48,527 nt of DNA from JBCCAG01 sp050330955 (lineage in GTDB: Bacteria > Cyanobacteriota > Cyanobacteriia > CAKZMO01), in assembly GCA_050330955.1 (NCBI GenBank), contig JBHJHJ010000190.1, positions 1 through 48,527 on the forward strand, read 5' to 3'. Positions 33,143 through 42,142 of the stretch are shown here, in pieces (position 1 is the stretch's first letter; each line of letters begins with the position of its first letter). Made by a program: the position numbers and the translations under genes. Under the pieces are notes generated by a model. The model did no database searches. It worked only from the letters and a program-made list of their open reading frames with translations, and was not told where the DNA came from.

Positions 33143-34575
33143 AACTTTATCACCAGCGTCTCGGCACACCGTGGCTACAGGCAGCCGAGACGCCGCTGTC
33201 CGCCCAGTTTGAAGCGGTGTTTGAGCAGCGCTATCGCCAGCTTTTAAAGCGAGATAGTCCACCCGCTGTGCTGCTGGCCGAGTCTCAGCCAGCGGTCTTC
33301 CTGGCGTCGTTTTTGGCCGCCTGTGCGGCTCAGTGCCCAGTATTTTTGGCTAATTCCCGCTGGGGCGATAGGGAGTGGCGGGCTGCACTGACGCTGGCGC
33401 GGCCTAGCTTAGTCTGGCGGGACCAGATGACACGTCCTGGAGCGAGACAGGGTTCTGAGGCTGAGATCGCCACTGAGGCTGAGATTGCCACTGAGGGGGG
33501 GGCAGTCCCCGAACCCGGCTGGATTATGATTCCCACTGGAGGCACTTCCGGGCAGCTCAAGTTTGCGATTCATACCTGGGACACCCTCTCGGCCTCTGTT
33601 CAAGGCTTTTGCCAGCACTTTGGCCTGGATACCGTCAACGCCTGCTGCACTCTGCCCCTCTACCACGTCAGCGGGCTGATGCAGTTTATGCGCACGCTGC
33701 TGTCCGGGGGGCAGCTCGTGATTCAGCCATGGCGATCCCTCGCAGGCCTGCTCGCCTTTGAGCCCGAGGGCTACTTCCTCTCCCTAGTGCCCTCCCAGCT
33801 GCAGGGGTTGCTGACCAGTCCTGAGGCGATCGCGGCCCTGCGCCGGTTCGCTGCCGTGCTGGTGGGGGGCGGCCCGGCCTGGCCTGCGCTGCTACAGCAG
33901 GGGCGATCGCTGGGGCTGCCCCTAGCACCCACCTACGGTATGACGGAGACGGCATCTCAAGTGGCGACCCTCAAACCCCAGGACTTTCTGGGGGGGCAAG
34001 CGGGGTGTGGCCCGAGCTTGCCCCACGCCCAGGTGCGCGTGATTGACGAGCAGGGCCGCACCACCCAGGGCACAGGCCGAATTGCGATCGCTGCTCAGTC
34101 TCTCTACCTGGGCTATTACCCCGACGCCAGCTATCCCAACCAGCTTGAGACTGAGGATTTGGGATACATTGACGCAGAAGGGCTTCATCCTGTGGGGCGC
34201 CGCAGCGAGGTGATTATCACCGGGGGGGAGAACGTCTTCCCGGCAGAGGTAGAGGCCGCGATTTGGGCCACCGGGCTAGTGACAGACGTGGCCGTGGTCG
34301 GCGTGTCAGATGAGCGCTGGGGAGAAACGCCAGTGGCGCTGTATGTGCCCCAGCAAAGCGGGTTGGGCTCAGCTTCGCCCTCTCCACCTGGCTCAGGTGG
34401 AATTGAAGCAGCCCTTGCTGCCCAGCTAAGTCGCTATAAGCATCCCAGCCGCTGGCTGGCCGTGCGCCAGCTGCCGCGGACCCCCCAGGGTAAGCTAGAC
34501 CGCTTAGCCCTGAAGGCGCTGGCCCATCAGGCTTCAGCGCCGTCTGTGCCCGTCTCGGGCTCTGCCCAAAGCTGA
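33127..34575 (+). CDS. menE: o-Succinylbenzoate-CoA ligase
   Basis: 482 residues from ATG 33127, overlapping menC by 16 bp. The ANL-family P-loop is PTGGTSGQLK (136-145); further motifs are YGMTETASQ, GYIDAEGLHPVGRRSEVIITGGENVFPAEVE and PRTPQGKLDRLAL with the catalytic C-terminal Lys. It activates o-succinylbenzoate to the CoA thioester. Just before the P-loop is a duplicated hexapeptide (EAEIAT twice) encoded by an 18 bp tandem repeat (33460-33495), in a loop where length is variable. The last 49 bases overlap the convergent menI gene. Confidence 0.94.
   Translation: MVSPLELYHQRLGTPWLQAAETPLSAQFEAVFEQRYRQLLKRDSPPAVLLAESQPAVFLASFLAACAAQCPVFLANSRWGDREWRAALTLARPSLVWRDQMTRPGARQGSEAEIATEAEIATEGGAVPEPGWIMIPTGGTSGQLKFAIHTWDTLSASVQGFCQHFGLDTVNACCTLPLYHVSGLMQFMRTLLSGGQLVIQPWRSLAGLLAFEPEGYFLSLVPSQLQGLLTSPEAIAALRRFAAVLVGGGPAWPALLQQGRSLGLPLAPTYGMTETASQVATLKPQDFLGGQAGCGPSLPHAQVRVIDEQGRTTQGTGRIAIAAQSLYLGYYPDASYPNQLETEDLGYIDAEGLHPVGRRSEVIITGGENVFPAEVEAAIWATGLVTDVAVVGVSDERWGETPVALYVPQQSGLGSASPSPPGSGGIEAALAAQLSRYKHPSRWLAVRQLPRTPQGKLDRLALKALAHQASAPSVPVSGSAQS
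33460..33495 (+). repeat. 18 bp in-frame tandem repeat inside menE
   Basis: Two adjacent 18-base units, identical except for one base (C to T), encode Ala-Glu-Ile-Ala-Thr-Glu twice. The repeat keeps the frame and lies in a surface loop ahead of the P-loop. Confidence 0.9.
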
Positions 34576-35000
34576 TACCAGCGCTGGAGCGACGGCGGCA
34601 GGGACTGTCGCTGCCGCGTGCCCGCATGGATGCAGTAGTGCTGGGTCAGAGCCGTGGCGGCCAGCGCCGCTGCCCCAGTTCCCGCTGCGCCAGGTTCCGC
34701 TGCGCCAGGAGACGTCAAATACAGTTCGTAGCTCACTATGAAGCGATGGGTTTGCCAGCCTTGGGGCACAAGCTGAACCTCGCAGCGATCGCCGCATCTG
34801 AGGGGCAGCAGGAACCGGGCGCTGGCCTCAATGATGGGGATGGCGACCTCGGGGGTGGCAAGCAGCTGGGCCAGCGGAGCCCCAGCGGCGGTCAATGATG
34901 CTTCGTAGGCTTCGTGGCAAATGCTGAGGAGACTGGCAAAATAGGCGACGCCGGCGGCGTCGGTGTCGTGCAGAAATAGGGTGCGGGTATAGCGAAACAT
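34527..35000 (-). CDS. menI: 1,4-Dihydroxy-2-naphthoyl-CoA hydrolase
   Basis: 157 residues from ATG 35000. The hotdog thioesterase start YTRTLFLHDTDAAGVAYFAS contains the catalytic Asp14 region seen in Synechocystis Slr0204, the DHNA-CoA thioesterase. The rest (ICHEAYEASL, IPIIEASARFLLPLRCGD, HRFIVSYELY) fits. A Gly/Ala/Pro insert (about 95-112) is encoded by short tandem repeats (GGTTCCGCTGCGCCA-like, near 34675-34710). It hydrolyses DHNA-CoA two steps after MenE, so the convergent pair belongs to one pathway. It overlaps the 3' end of menE by 49 bp, tail to tail. Confidence 0.9.
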   Translation of the reverse strand: MFRYTRTLFLHDTDAAGVAYFASLLSICHEAYEASLTAAGAPLAQLLATPEVAIPIIEASARFLLPLRCGDRCEVQLVPQGWQTHRFIVSYELYLTSPGAAEPGAAGTGAAALAATALTQHYCIHAGTRQRQSLPPSLQRWYQLWAEPETGTDGAEA

Positions 35001-35057
35001 GCAGCTTTAGTCTCGTACGGCAACTGCCCTGGTGGAGCGGGGTACCGAGATCTATGG

Positions 35058-36467
35058 TTATCCGGCTACCAGCGCTTCCACGGCTGCCGCTGCTGTAGGT
35101 AAAGCCGCCGTCAGCGTTTCTGCCCCCGCCGACGTAACCAACACATCATCCTCAATGCGGATGCCTCGAACGTCGGCAAACTGCGCCAGCCGCGCCCAGT
35201 TCACCATATCTCCATAGCGCGATCGCCGCTGGGGGTCGTTTAGTATGGCCGGAACCTGGTAGAACCCCGGCTCAATTGTGACCATCATGCCTGCCTGCAG
35301 GGGCCGATTGAGCCGCAAATACCCCAGGCCAAACCGGGGGCTGCGGCTGCGCCCTGGTGCATAGCCCGCCAGATCACCTAAGTCTTCCATATCGTGCACG
35401 TCTAGCCCCAGCAGGTGGCCGACGCCGTGGGGAAAAAACAGGGCGTGGGCGTCCTGCTCCAAGAGGGCATCAACGCTGCCCGCTAAAATTCCCAGGTCCA
35501 CCAGCCCCTCGGTGAGGATGCGGCAGGCGCGCCAGTGGATATCGCGGTACTCCACCCCAGGCTTTACAGCGGCGATCGCGCCGTCGTGGGCAGCTAGCAC
35601 CACCTCGTAAATCTCGCGCTGGGTCCGTGAGAATGTTCCTGAGACCGGCCAAGTGCGGGTCACATCCGATGCCCACCCAGACTCGGCCTCGGCCCCTACG
35701 TCGGCCAGCAGCAGGTCCCCATCGGTCAGCGGATTAGCGTATCGCTCGTTATGCAGCACCTCTCCGTGCACCGTCACAATGCTGTTGTAGGCCGTGGTCA
35801 TGTCGTGGCGTAGGATGACCCTTTCCATGGCGCTGCGCACGTCGGATTCTCGTGCCGCATTCCGGGTATAGGCCATGCCCGCGAGATGGGCTTCCACGGT
35901 CACCCCCGCCGCCCGCCGTATTTCAGCTAGGGCGTGCTCGTCGTGGGTCAGCCGCAGCTGCACCACGGCGGCGGCTAGGGCCTGGTCTGCTGCGGTGGGT
36001 GCTGAGTCGACCGGGCGTCCGAGGGCGATCGCCTGCTCAGGTTTGAGCGGCCTGGGGCCCAGAGTGGCGACTTTGGGGGGAAGGTGCTGGGGGAGCGCCG
36101 AGAGGGGATAGGCTCCATCTGCACCCATGGCGGCGGCGATTTCGTCTCGGCTAGGCGCTCTGCCGTGCCACAGTTCGCTATCTGCTGGGGCTTCATCCAT
36201 AAACAGGCTCAGCCTGCCCTGCTGCAAGAGGATGACAGCATCCCGCAGCGGCAGCCCCGCAAAGTAGAGGAAATGGCTGCTGGCGCGAAAGGGATACCGG
36301 TTGGCAGGAAAGTTCCGCGGAACCGGGCCACCAGACCACAGCGCCACAGGCGCGTCATACCGCTGCGCCAAGCGCTCTCGGCGACGTCTGAGGGCGGCGC
36401 TGAGGGAAGTTGCACTAGGCGGCGTTTGATTAGAGGGTGATTGGTTAGACGGGGCGTCAATGACCAT
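35058..36467 (-). CDS. Aminopeptidase P family protein (M24)
   Basis: 469 residues from ATG 36467. The N-terminal domain (about 20-170) has PFRASSHFLYFAGLPLRDAVILL. The pita-bread catalytic domain has the metal ligands in LLADVGAEAESGWASDVTRTWPV (two Asp), FFPHGVGHLLGLDVHD (His), TIEPGFY (Glu) and IRIEDDVLV (Glu), so all five ligands are present. Enzymes of this group cut the N-terminal residue off peptides when proline follows. The N-domain differs from the other, more PepP-like copy at 39182-40528; the two are distant paralogues 2.7 kb apart in the same direction. menI ends the same minus-strand run. Confidence 0.92.
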   Translation of the reverse strand: MVIDAPSNQSPSNQTPPSATSLSAALRRRRERLAQRYDAPVALWSGGPVPRNFPANRYPFRASSHFLYFAGLPLRDAVILLQQGRLSLFMDEAPADSELWHGRAPSRDEIAAAMGADGAYPLSALPQHLPPKVATLGPRPLKPEQAIALGRPVDSAPTAADQALAAAVVQLRLTHDEHALAEIRRAAGVTVEAHLAGMAYTRNAARESDVRSAMERVILRHDMTTAYNSIVTVHGEVLHNERYANPLTDGDLLLADVGAEAESGWASDVTRTWPVSGTFSRTQREIYEVVLAAHDGAIAAVKPGVEYRDIHWRACRILTEGLVDLGILAGSVDALLEQDAHALFFPHGVGHLLGLDVHDMEDLGDLAGYAPGRSRSPRFGLGYLRLNRPLQAGMMVTIEPGFYQVPAILNDPQRRSRYGDMVNWARLAQFADVRGIRIEDDVLVTSAGAETLTAALPTAAAAVEALVAG

Positions 36468-36510
36468 AGTTGGGCTAACCTAAACACTTGAGCGAGGCCA
36501 GATCCGACAG

Positions 36511-37215
36511 TTAGTCCGATTCTAGAGCACGATCTGCTCCTGCTGCTGCTTCCTGACAGTCGGCAGGCCTAGTACAAGCTGTGGTAGATGGGCCCGCAGG
36601 CCTGAGTAATAGCGGCATTGAGTCGCGCATCAGCCACAGCGTCGTGCTTCCCAGCAGAATTACAGTGCCGACCAAGGCCCCTAGCAGAAACTGGACCTGC
36701 GATCGCAGCTTGTGAATCTCTGGGCTTGCGGGCACTGAAGCGGATTGCTCGCTCCTCAGTGCACCATTCTGTCGCATTGCTGGGAGCGCCGAAGGTCGCC
36801 TATCTCTAGCCAAGTCAGTCTGAATCAATTGCTCTAATTCAGCTTCCTCAATTTCCTCTAGCAGCGCCGGCAGCGATTGACCCATCGTCACTTTTTTATA
36901 AAGCCAGTTGGTGATTAGCTCAGGGCAGTTCTTCCTAAACCAAATAAAAGCAACGACGCGAAAAACAGGCTTAGCGCCTGGGGCGATCGCTTTTGAAAGC
37001 CGCTTTAGGGGTCGGGGAGAGACTTTCTGATCGATGATGTGAACTGAGCCGATGTCGTAGAGGCGGTCAAGAATCTGCTTGACCGTCGACGCTTCGGTAA
37101 GAAATAAATTTTCCAGCAGCAGCGCTACCTCATGCATGCATTCTGCCTGCAGTCTCGCCTCTTTGGTAGAGCGATGGGTTGCTTTATCAGACTGTTTTTG
37201 GCTCACGCACTGCAA
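36511..37215 (-). CDS. Hypothetical protein with one C-terminal membrane helix
   Basis: 234 codons from TTG 37215; ATG 37137 (MHEVALLLENLF) would give 208 residues and may be the true start. I do not recognise the family. The first 150 residues are soluble and mixed helical, with conserved-looking blocks such as LTEASTVKQILDRLYDIGSVHIIDQ and FRVVAFIWFRKNCPELITNWLYKKV, then an acidic stretch (LLEEIEEAELEQLIQ). A single membrane helix (FLLGALVGTVILLGSTTLWLM) lies near residue 176-196, with a short tail. It is likely a tail-anchored or bitopic protein facing the cytoplasm. It lies between aminopeptidase P and M23 genes in one run. Confidence 0.7.
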   Translation of the reverse strand: MQCVSQKQSDKATHRSTKEARLQAECMHEVALLLENLFLTEASTVKQILDRLYDIGSVHIIDQKVSPRPLKRLSKAIAPGAKPVFRVVAFIWFRKNCPELITNWLYKKVTMGQSLPALLEEIEEAELEQLIQTDLARDRRPSALPAMRQNGALRSEQSASVPASPEIHKLRSQVQFLLGALVGTVILLGSTTLWLMRDSMPLLLRPAGPSTTACTRPADCQEAAAGADRALESD

Positions 37216-37347
37216 GATCCGCTATGTCAGGACAGAGGGCAATTCCTGATACAGTTACTAAAATCGACGATAGCATACCCAGCTGGCGCGCCGATACCTC
37301 CCCCATTGCAGAAACGAAGAGAATAGACGCGTCCTACGGGCAGAGAT

Positions 37348-39012
37348 TTAGAGGTTTGCCCCCTCCTGTGCGGCGACCGACAGCGGATCAACCGTGATCC
37401 AGCCGTTCTGGGCGAGCCGATGCACTTCATAGTGCAGGTGAGGACCCGTAGAATTGCCTGTATTGCCCACCCAACCAATAACTTGCCCCTGCTCTACCCA
37501 CTGCCCTGTATGGACTCCAAGATCGGCGAGATGAGCGTATAGATGGCGTTCTTGGGCTGAAGCACTCTCCAAAATTACGGTAAAGCCGTACCCATCTAGA
37601 TATTCGCTCGTTTCAACGTAGCCCGACAGCGACGCGTGTACCGGGGTTCCTAGCGGAGCCCCAAAATCTACCCCCGCATGAAACCGGTGATCCCCATAAA
37701 TGGGATGAATCCGCCAGCCGTAGCGAGAGGTGACCGGAGCCGCTATGGCAAGCGGCCCTGAGACGGACGCCGATAGGCTAGGCGTGGCTCGATTGGCTGC
37801 CTGAACCAGCCACCCATAATTGAAGTTGGTTTGGGAGTTGTCCTGAGAGTCGGTCTGGTTACTAGAGCAGGCCGGCGGTGCGATAGCTCTTGATGTAGTG
37901 TTTTGTTCACAGTTGGAATCAGCCATCGCGGGGAGACGCTCTAAGAGCCAAGTTTGCCTGGCAGCCAGCCGGGCGACGTCTTTGGCCAATTCAGTCGTCG
38001 GTTCAGTCTGGGTGGGGCTGCTGACCTGCGGCATGGGCTGTCTGGCCGCGATCGCCTGCTGTAGTGCGGTCCGCTCGGCGTCAAGAAAAACGGGGTTCTG
38101 GGCGATCCGCTGCGCTGCGGCAATGTTGTTTTGGGCAACGTGCTGTCGCACGGCGTTAATCAAATTTTCCCGCAGCCGGGCTTCCCGGTGGGCCTTTTGG
38201 CGCGCGATGGTTGCGGCAAGCTGGCGGTCGAACCACCCCCTCGGTTCTGCCGGCGGCGCAACTTGAGCGGCGGCTAATAGCTCAGATTTTTGAGCGGAAG
38301 ATTCGCCTTTAGCATCGCCTTCACTGGCCGCCGCTGTCGTCTGCTCAGCAAGGGGCTGTGGGCTCGTCTCTGGGTTCAGTGCGTTGTTGAACGCTTCGTC
38401 GGTGCTTTGGGTTCCATCATGGGGCTCATCTAGATGCATATCTAGGTGCCCATCTTCCGGCTGAGGCCAGACTTCTTCGATGGATACGATTCGTTCCACC
38501 GCAGGTATGCTAATGGGTCCACTAATGCTGGAGTCGTTAATGCCAGATTCATTAATACTGGATTGGCTGACGCGGGTCTCGCTAATGCTGAATTCGCTGC
38601 CGCTTTCTGCACTAATGTATTCTGGCGCAACGTCGTGGACGCTGAACCATTCACTCCCCTCGCGAGGATTTGCGTCATCTCCCTGGGCAAAAGGGATCAC
38701 CTCAATCTCGACTCCGGCGATCGCTCCCGCTGGCGGCAGGACAATCGGTGACGGGGCGACATCGGGTACAACCTCGTCCACCGGCTGGAAGGGAATGTAG
38801 TCCCGACCGGGAATTTGAAGCGGCGGCAGCGGCGACGGGACAGGCAATAAAGATTGGGGGACAGTAACAGGGATAACCGGCAGCTCTTGTGAGACCGAAG
38901 CAGCATCAACGTCTGACTCGGCGTGAGCTTGACCCGGCACAACCACATCGAGGGTGGTCCAGGCCAAAAGCGCCGTTGTCAGTAGGCCACCAGTTTTCAA
39001 GGAGTGTGACAT
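37348..39012 (-). CDS. Secreted M23 family peptidase with long low-complexity linker
   Basis: 554 residues from ATG 39012, giving a signal peptide (LKTGGLLTTALLAWTTLDVVVPGQAHA); ATG 39027 adds five residues. Residues about 35-230 are disordered, rich in Pro, Ser and acidic residues, with a degenerate repeat SxSxxxESGINDSSIS. A helical Ala/Arg/Gln-rich section follows (about 260-340). The M23 domain is C-terminal, with zinc ligands in HAGVDFG (His, Asp) and GPHLHYEV. It is probably an active murein endopeptidase in the periplasm; the linker would let it span to the wall. It lies in a minus-strand run with aminopeptidase P genes on both sides. Confidence 0.9.
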   Translation of the reverse strand: MSHSLKTGGLLTTALLAWTTLDVVVPGQAHAESDVDAASVSQELPVIPVTVPQSLLPVPSPLPPLQIPGRDYIPFQPVDEVVPDVAPSPIVLPPAGAIAGVEIEVIPFAQGDDANPREGSEWFSVHDVAPEYISAESGSEFSISETRVSQSSINESGINDSSISGPISIPAVERIVSIEEVWPQPEDGHLDMHLDEPHDGTQSTDEAFNNALNPETSPQPLAEQTTAAASEGDAKGESSAQKSELLAAAQVAPPAEPRGWFDRQLAATIARQKAHREARLRENLINAVRQHVAQNNIAAAQRIAQNPVFLDAERTALQQAIAARQPMPQVSSPTQTEPTTELAKDVARLAARQTWLLERLPAMADSNCEQNTTSRAIAPPACSSNQTDSQDNSQTNFNYGWLVQAANRATPSLSASVSGPLAIAAPVTSRYGWRIHPIYGDHRFHAGVDFGAPLGTPVHASLSGYVETSEYLDGYGFTVILESASAQERHLYAHLADLGVHTGQWVEQGQVIGWVGNTGNSTGPHLHYEVHRLAQNGWITVDPLSVAAQEGANL

Positions 39013-39181
39013 AACCAGCATCCACATAGAGACGCCAATTGATACACCGATCTAAGGGATAATCAGGATAAAGGGCTGAAATCGGCGAAATGATAAGTAG
39101 CTGGGCTGTCCTGCTTGTGATTCATCAGCAATTTGCGATCGCTGATGACGCCTGTGCCCGCGTCCCGGCTATAGCCGGCCC

Positions 39182-40528
39182 TTAACGGCTCAAGGATGTC
39201 AGGTCGGTTCTATGCTCAAGCGCCTCGACGGACTTCGGCACTGCCGCGGTCAGCACTTCATGACCGTCTGCCGTCATCAAAATGTCATCCTCAATACGAA
39301 TGCCGATGCCGCGCCAGCGCTCCGGTACTTCGGGTTGGTCCTCAGCCGCCTCGATTGATGGGGAAATATAGAGTCCGGGCTCTACGGTAAACACCTGTCC
39401 CGGCGCTAGACTGAAGGGTTCTTCTCCCCGCTGATACACCCCGACATCGTGTACATCTAGCCCGAGCCAGTGGCCCGTGCGGTGCATGTAGAACGGTTTG
39501 TAGGCCTCTTTTTCAATGATGTCTTCAGCCTTCCCTTTGAGCAGACCTAGATCCAGCAGTCCATCGACCAGGGTCTTCACGGCAGCGTCGTGAACCGCGC
39601 TGTAGGGATTGCCAGGGATGGCCTGGGCGATCGCCGCTTCTTGAGCCCTGAGCACCAGGTCGTACAGCGTCCGCTGCTCTGGGGTGAAGGTATCGCCTAC
39701 GGGGAAGGTGCGGGTGATGTCGGCGTTGTAGTAGCCGCAGACGCAGCCCGCATCGATGAGGAGCAGCTCACCGTCGGCCAACTGGGCGGAGTTCTCGGTG
39801 TAGTGGAGGATGCAGGCGTTGACCCCCGACGCCACAATCGAGGGATAGGCAGGCCCCGAAGCTCCTGACTTTCGAAACGCGTAGGCCAGCTCGGCCTCAA
39901 GTTCATGTTCGTAAGCCCCAGGGCGGGCGATCGCCATGGCTTGGCGGTGGGCAGCGGCAGAGATTTCCGCCGCTTGACGCATGAGCCCTATCTCAGCCTC
40001 GCTTTTCACCTGGCGCAGGGGGTGCAGCCGGGTGGCAGGGTCTTCAATGGCGATGGGGCCCGATCCCCGTTTGGGATAGGTGCGCATCAGCCGCTGCCAG
40101 TGGCGCAGCACGCGATCGTTGAAGAGGCGATCGCGCCCCAGGCGATAGAAAATGCGGTCAGCCTTCTCTAGGTATTGGGGCAGCTTTTCATCCAGCTCCT
40201 CAATGGGGTAGACCTCGTCCGCCCCAAAGCGGGCCTTGGCCGCTTCCACCCCAACGCGGTAGCCCGACCAGGTTTCCTTGAGGGGGTCCTTGGGCCGCAC
40301 AAACAGCACGTAGCGATGCTCTTCGTGGTGGGGGGCAAACACCGCCACGGCGTCAGGCTCATTGAACCCGGTGAGGTAGTAAAAGTCGCTGTCCTGACGA
40401 AAGTTGTACTCAACGTCGTTGTGCATCACCGCCGTTGGCGCGCTGCGAAAGATGGCGGTGCCTCCCCCGATTGCGATCATGAGGCGATCGCGCCGTTGCC
40501 GATATTCGGCTGGGTCGATTTGAAGCAT
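39182..40528 (-). CDS. pepP: Xaa-Pro aminopeptidase (PepP)
   Basis: 448 residues; ATG 40528 starts MLQIDPAEYRQRRDRLM, the usual PepP start, so the TTG/ATG codons further upstream are ignored. The N-domain has FRSAPTAVMHNDVEYNFRQDSDFYYLTGF. The M24 metal ligands are in LLIDAGCVCGYYNADITRTFP (two Asp), MHRTGHWLGLDVHD (His), TVEPGLY (Glu) and IRIEDDILM (Glu). The enzyme removes N-terminal residues ahead of proline and uses two Mn ions. This is the closer match to E. coli PepP of the two M24 proteins in the window. Confidence 0.94.
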   Translation of the reverse strand: MLQIDPAEYRQRRDRLMIAIGGGTAIFRSAPTAVMHNDVEYNFRQDSDFYYLTGFNEPDAVAVFAPHHEEHRYVLFVRPKDPLKETWSGYRVGVEAAKARFGADEVYPIEELDEKLPQYLEKADRIFYRLGRDRLFNDRVLRHWQRLMRTYPKRGSGPIAIEDPATRLHPLRQVKSEAEIGLMRQAAEISAAAHRQAMAIARPGAYEHELEAELAYAFRKSGASGPAYPSIVASGVNACILHYTENSAQLADGELLLIDAGCVCGYYNADITRTFPVGDTFTPEQRTLYDLVLRAQEAAIAQAIPGNPYSAVHDAAVKTLVDGLLDLGLLKGKAEDIIEKEAYKPFYMHRTGHWLGLDVHDVGVYQRGEEPFSLAPGQVFTVEPGLYISPSIEAAEDQPEVPERWRGIGIRIEDDILMTADGHEVLTAAVPKSVEALEHRTDLTSLSR

Positions 40529-40593
40529 AGTCAATCTGTAGAGAACCCTTAACTCGTGGCCCAAGCGTACATTTGAAGCCTGTAGCTAGGCCC

Positions 40594-41343
40594 TTAAGAA
40601 TAGCTGAACACGTCGATACGGTAGCCACTCTCCGGCAGGGAAGCGGAGCTGAATGAAGTGCGGCTGCCCACCTGCCGTACAGGCGCATCCATCATTGACA
40701 AGAAATCGTCTAGGGGCTGCAGGTCGCAGTTCTCGCCAGCGGCGGCGGTGCGATAGTGGGTCGGAATGACAATTTTGGGGTTAAGCCGTTCAATTGCGGC
40801 TTTAGCCTCTTGCGGCCCGTAGGCCTTTGGACCGCCGCCCACTGGGATCAGCACGATATCGGAGCGCCCGATTAAAATGCGCTGCTCTTCCGTGATCGGG
40901 GCAGCTGCTCCCCCCATGTGCAAAATTGTGAGGCCGCCTTGACTCCAGCGCCACAAGGTATTGACGCCAAAGCGACGTCCACCCACCCGGTCGTGGTCTG
41001 CAGCAATGCCTTCCACGCGCCCAGAGGCAAGCTCATAGATGCCGGGGTCGACCAGCTTACGCGGGCTGCCGGGTAAACCAACGGTCCAGCCTTCGTCAAA
41101 CAGGCGACTACTGGACATGACCACATCTGCTTCCACCTGCGGCGCACGGTATCCGGCGGTGCACCCTATTGTGCGAAACGGGTTGACCAAAATGCGCTGC
41201 CCACCGCTGAACAAAAAGCAGGTGTGCCCCAGCCATTCTACGGTCACGCTAGAGGTCTGGGCCTGGGCTCTTTGGTCGCGATAGAGCCCCAGGGTGGCGA
41301 TCGCCCCCGCTCCGGCATATTGAATAAACTTTCGGCGCTTCAT
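40594..41343 (-). CDS. Tat-exported metallo-beta-lactamase fold (UlaG-like) protein
   Basis: 249 residues from ATG 41343. The N-terminus MKRRKFIQYAGAGAIATLGLY is a twin-arginine signal (RRKFI). The mature protein resembles the MBL-fold L-ascorbate-lactonase-like group: EWLGHTCFLFSGGQRILVNPF, then AADHDRVGGRRFG, ILHMGG, DIVLIPVGGG and KIVIPTHYRT. Several usual metal residues are changed: the canonical HxHxDH box is not evident, since DADVVMSSSRLFDEGW takes the place of the usual THxHxDH segment (residues VVMSS-SR). It may therefore bind one metal or none. Function is unknown. It sits between pepP and the GATase gene. Confidence 0.85.
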   Translation of the reverse strand: MKRRKFIQYAGAGAIATLGLYRDQRAQAQTSSVTVEWLGHTCFLFSGGQRILVNPFRTIGCTAGYRAPQVEADVVMSSSRLFDEGWTVGLPGSPRKLVDPGIYELASGRVEGIAADHDRVGGRRFGVNTLWRWSQGGLTILHMGGAAAPITEEQRILIGRSDIVLIPVGGGPKAYGPQEAKAAIERLNPKIVIPTHYRTAAAGENCDLQPLDDFLSMMDAPVRQVGSRTSFSSASLPESGYRIDVFSYS

Positions 41344-41399
41344 ATCGTTTTACTCACTTCGGCTCGATCAAGGGCTCAATCTAAGACTAAATCTGGGGC

Positions 41400-42035
41400 T
41401 TAGCCTAGGGTAGGGTCAGCGGGAGGCTTATGGCTATTGCCATCCTGAACCAGGCTTCTAAGGAAGTTGGCCAGTAAGGTCTTACCTGACGACGTCAAGA
41501 TGCTTTCGGGGTGAAACTGTACCCCCTGGAGACGAGGATAATCTCTGTGCTGCACGCCCATAATCGTACCGTCATCAGTCCAGGCCGTCACTTCGAGCAC
41601 GTTGGGACAGGTCTCGGGGTCGATGACCAAACTATGATATCGTGTCGCCTCGAAGGGATTGTCCAAGCCCGTAAACACGCCTTTACCATTGTGATAAATC
41701 GGTGACGTTTTACCATGCATGAGCTTGGGGGCGCTGTCGATACCGCCGCCAAAGACTTGGCCAATCGCTTGATGCCCCAAACACACGCCCAGTAGTGGAA
41801 TATCGTTTCCTACAGCTTCAATTAAGGACTCTGAAACCCCCGCTTCGCTGGGTCTGCCGGGCCCTGGCGATATCACAATGCCATCGGGCTGCAGCTGCTT
41901 CACCTGCTCCAAGGTAATTTGATCATTGCGAAACACTTGAACATCTGAGGCAGCAGGAAATTCGCGGCCCAGCTCGCTCAAGTACTGCACCAGGTTGTAG
42001 GTGAAGCTGTCGTAGTTATCAATAACTAAAATCAT
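41400..42035 (-). CDS. Anthranilate/aminodeoxychorismate synthase glutamine amidotransferase subunit
   Basis: 211 residues; ATG 42035 begins MILVIDNYDSFTYNLVQYL, the consensus start, although in-frame ATGs lie at 42050 and 42056. The class I GATase triad is in place: Cys85 in LLGVCLGHQAIG and the His-Glu pair in VQFHPESILT. DGIVISPGPGRPSEAG is the oxyanion-strand signature. It supplies ammonia from glutamine to TrpE or PabB. As in many bacteria one subunit may serve both tryptophan and folate routes, so neither trpG nor pabA can be chosen; no synthase gene lies beside it. It follows dgkA by 107 bp in the same direction. Confidence 0.94.
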   Translation of the reverse strand: MILVIDNYDSFTYNLVQYLSELGREFPAASDVQVFRNDQITLEQVKQLQPDGIVISPGPGRPSEAGVSESLIEAVGNDIPLLGVCLGHQAIGQVFGGGIDSAPKLMHGKTSPIYHNGKGVFTGLDNPFEATRYHSLVIDPETCPNVLEVTAWTDDGTIMGVQHRDYPRLQGVQFHPESILTSSGKTLLANFLRSLVQDGNSHKPPADPTLG

Positions 42036-42142
42036 GGCCTGTTTCCTCATGCTCAAGCCTGTCGCTCTACGGTAGGCCTGGTGTAGCGCTAATTCTAGCT
42101 TGCCTGGCGTCTAAAAGTCACAGCAACTTAAAAACCGCAGCA

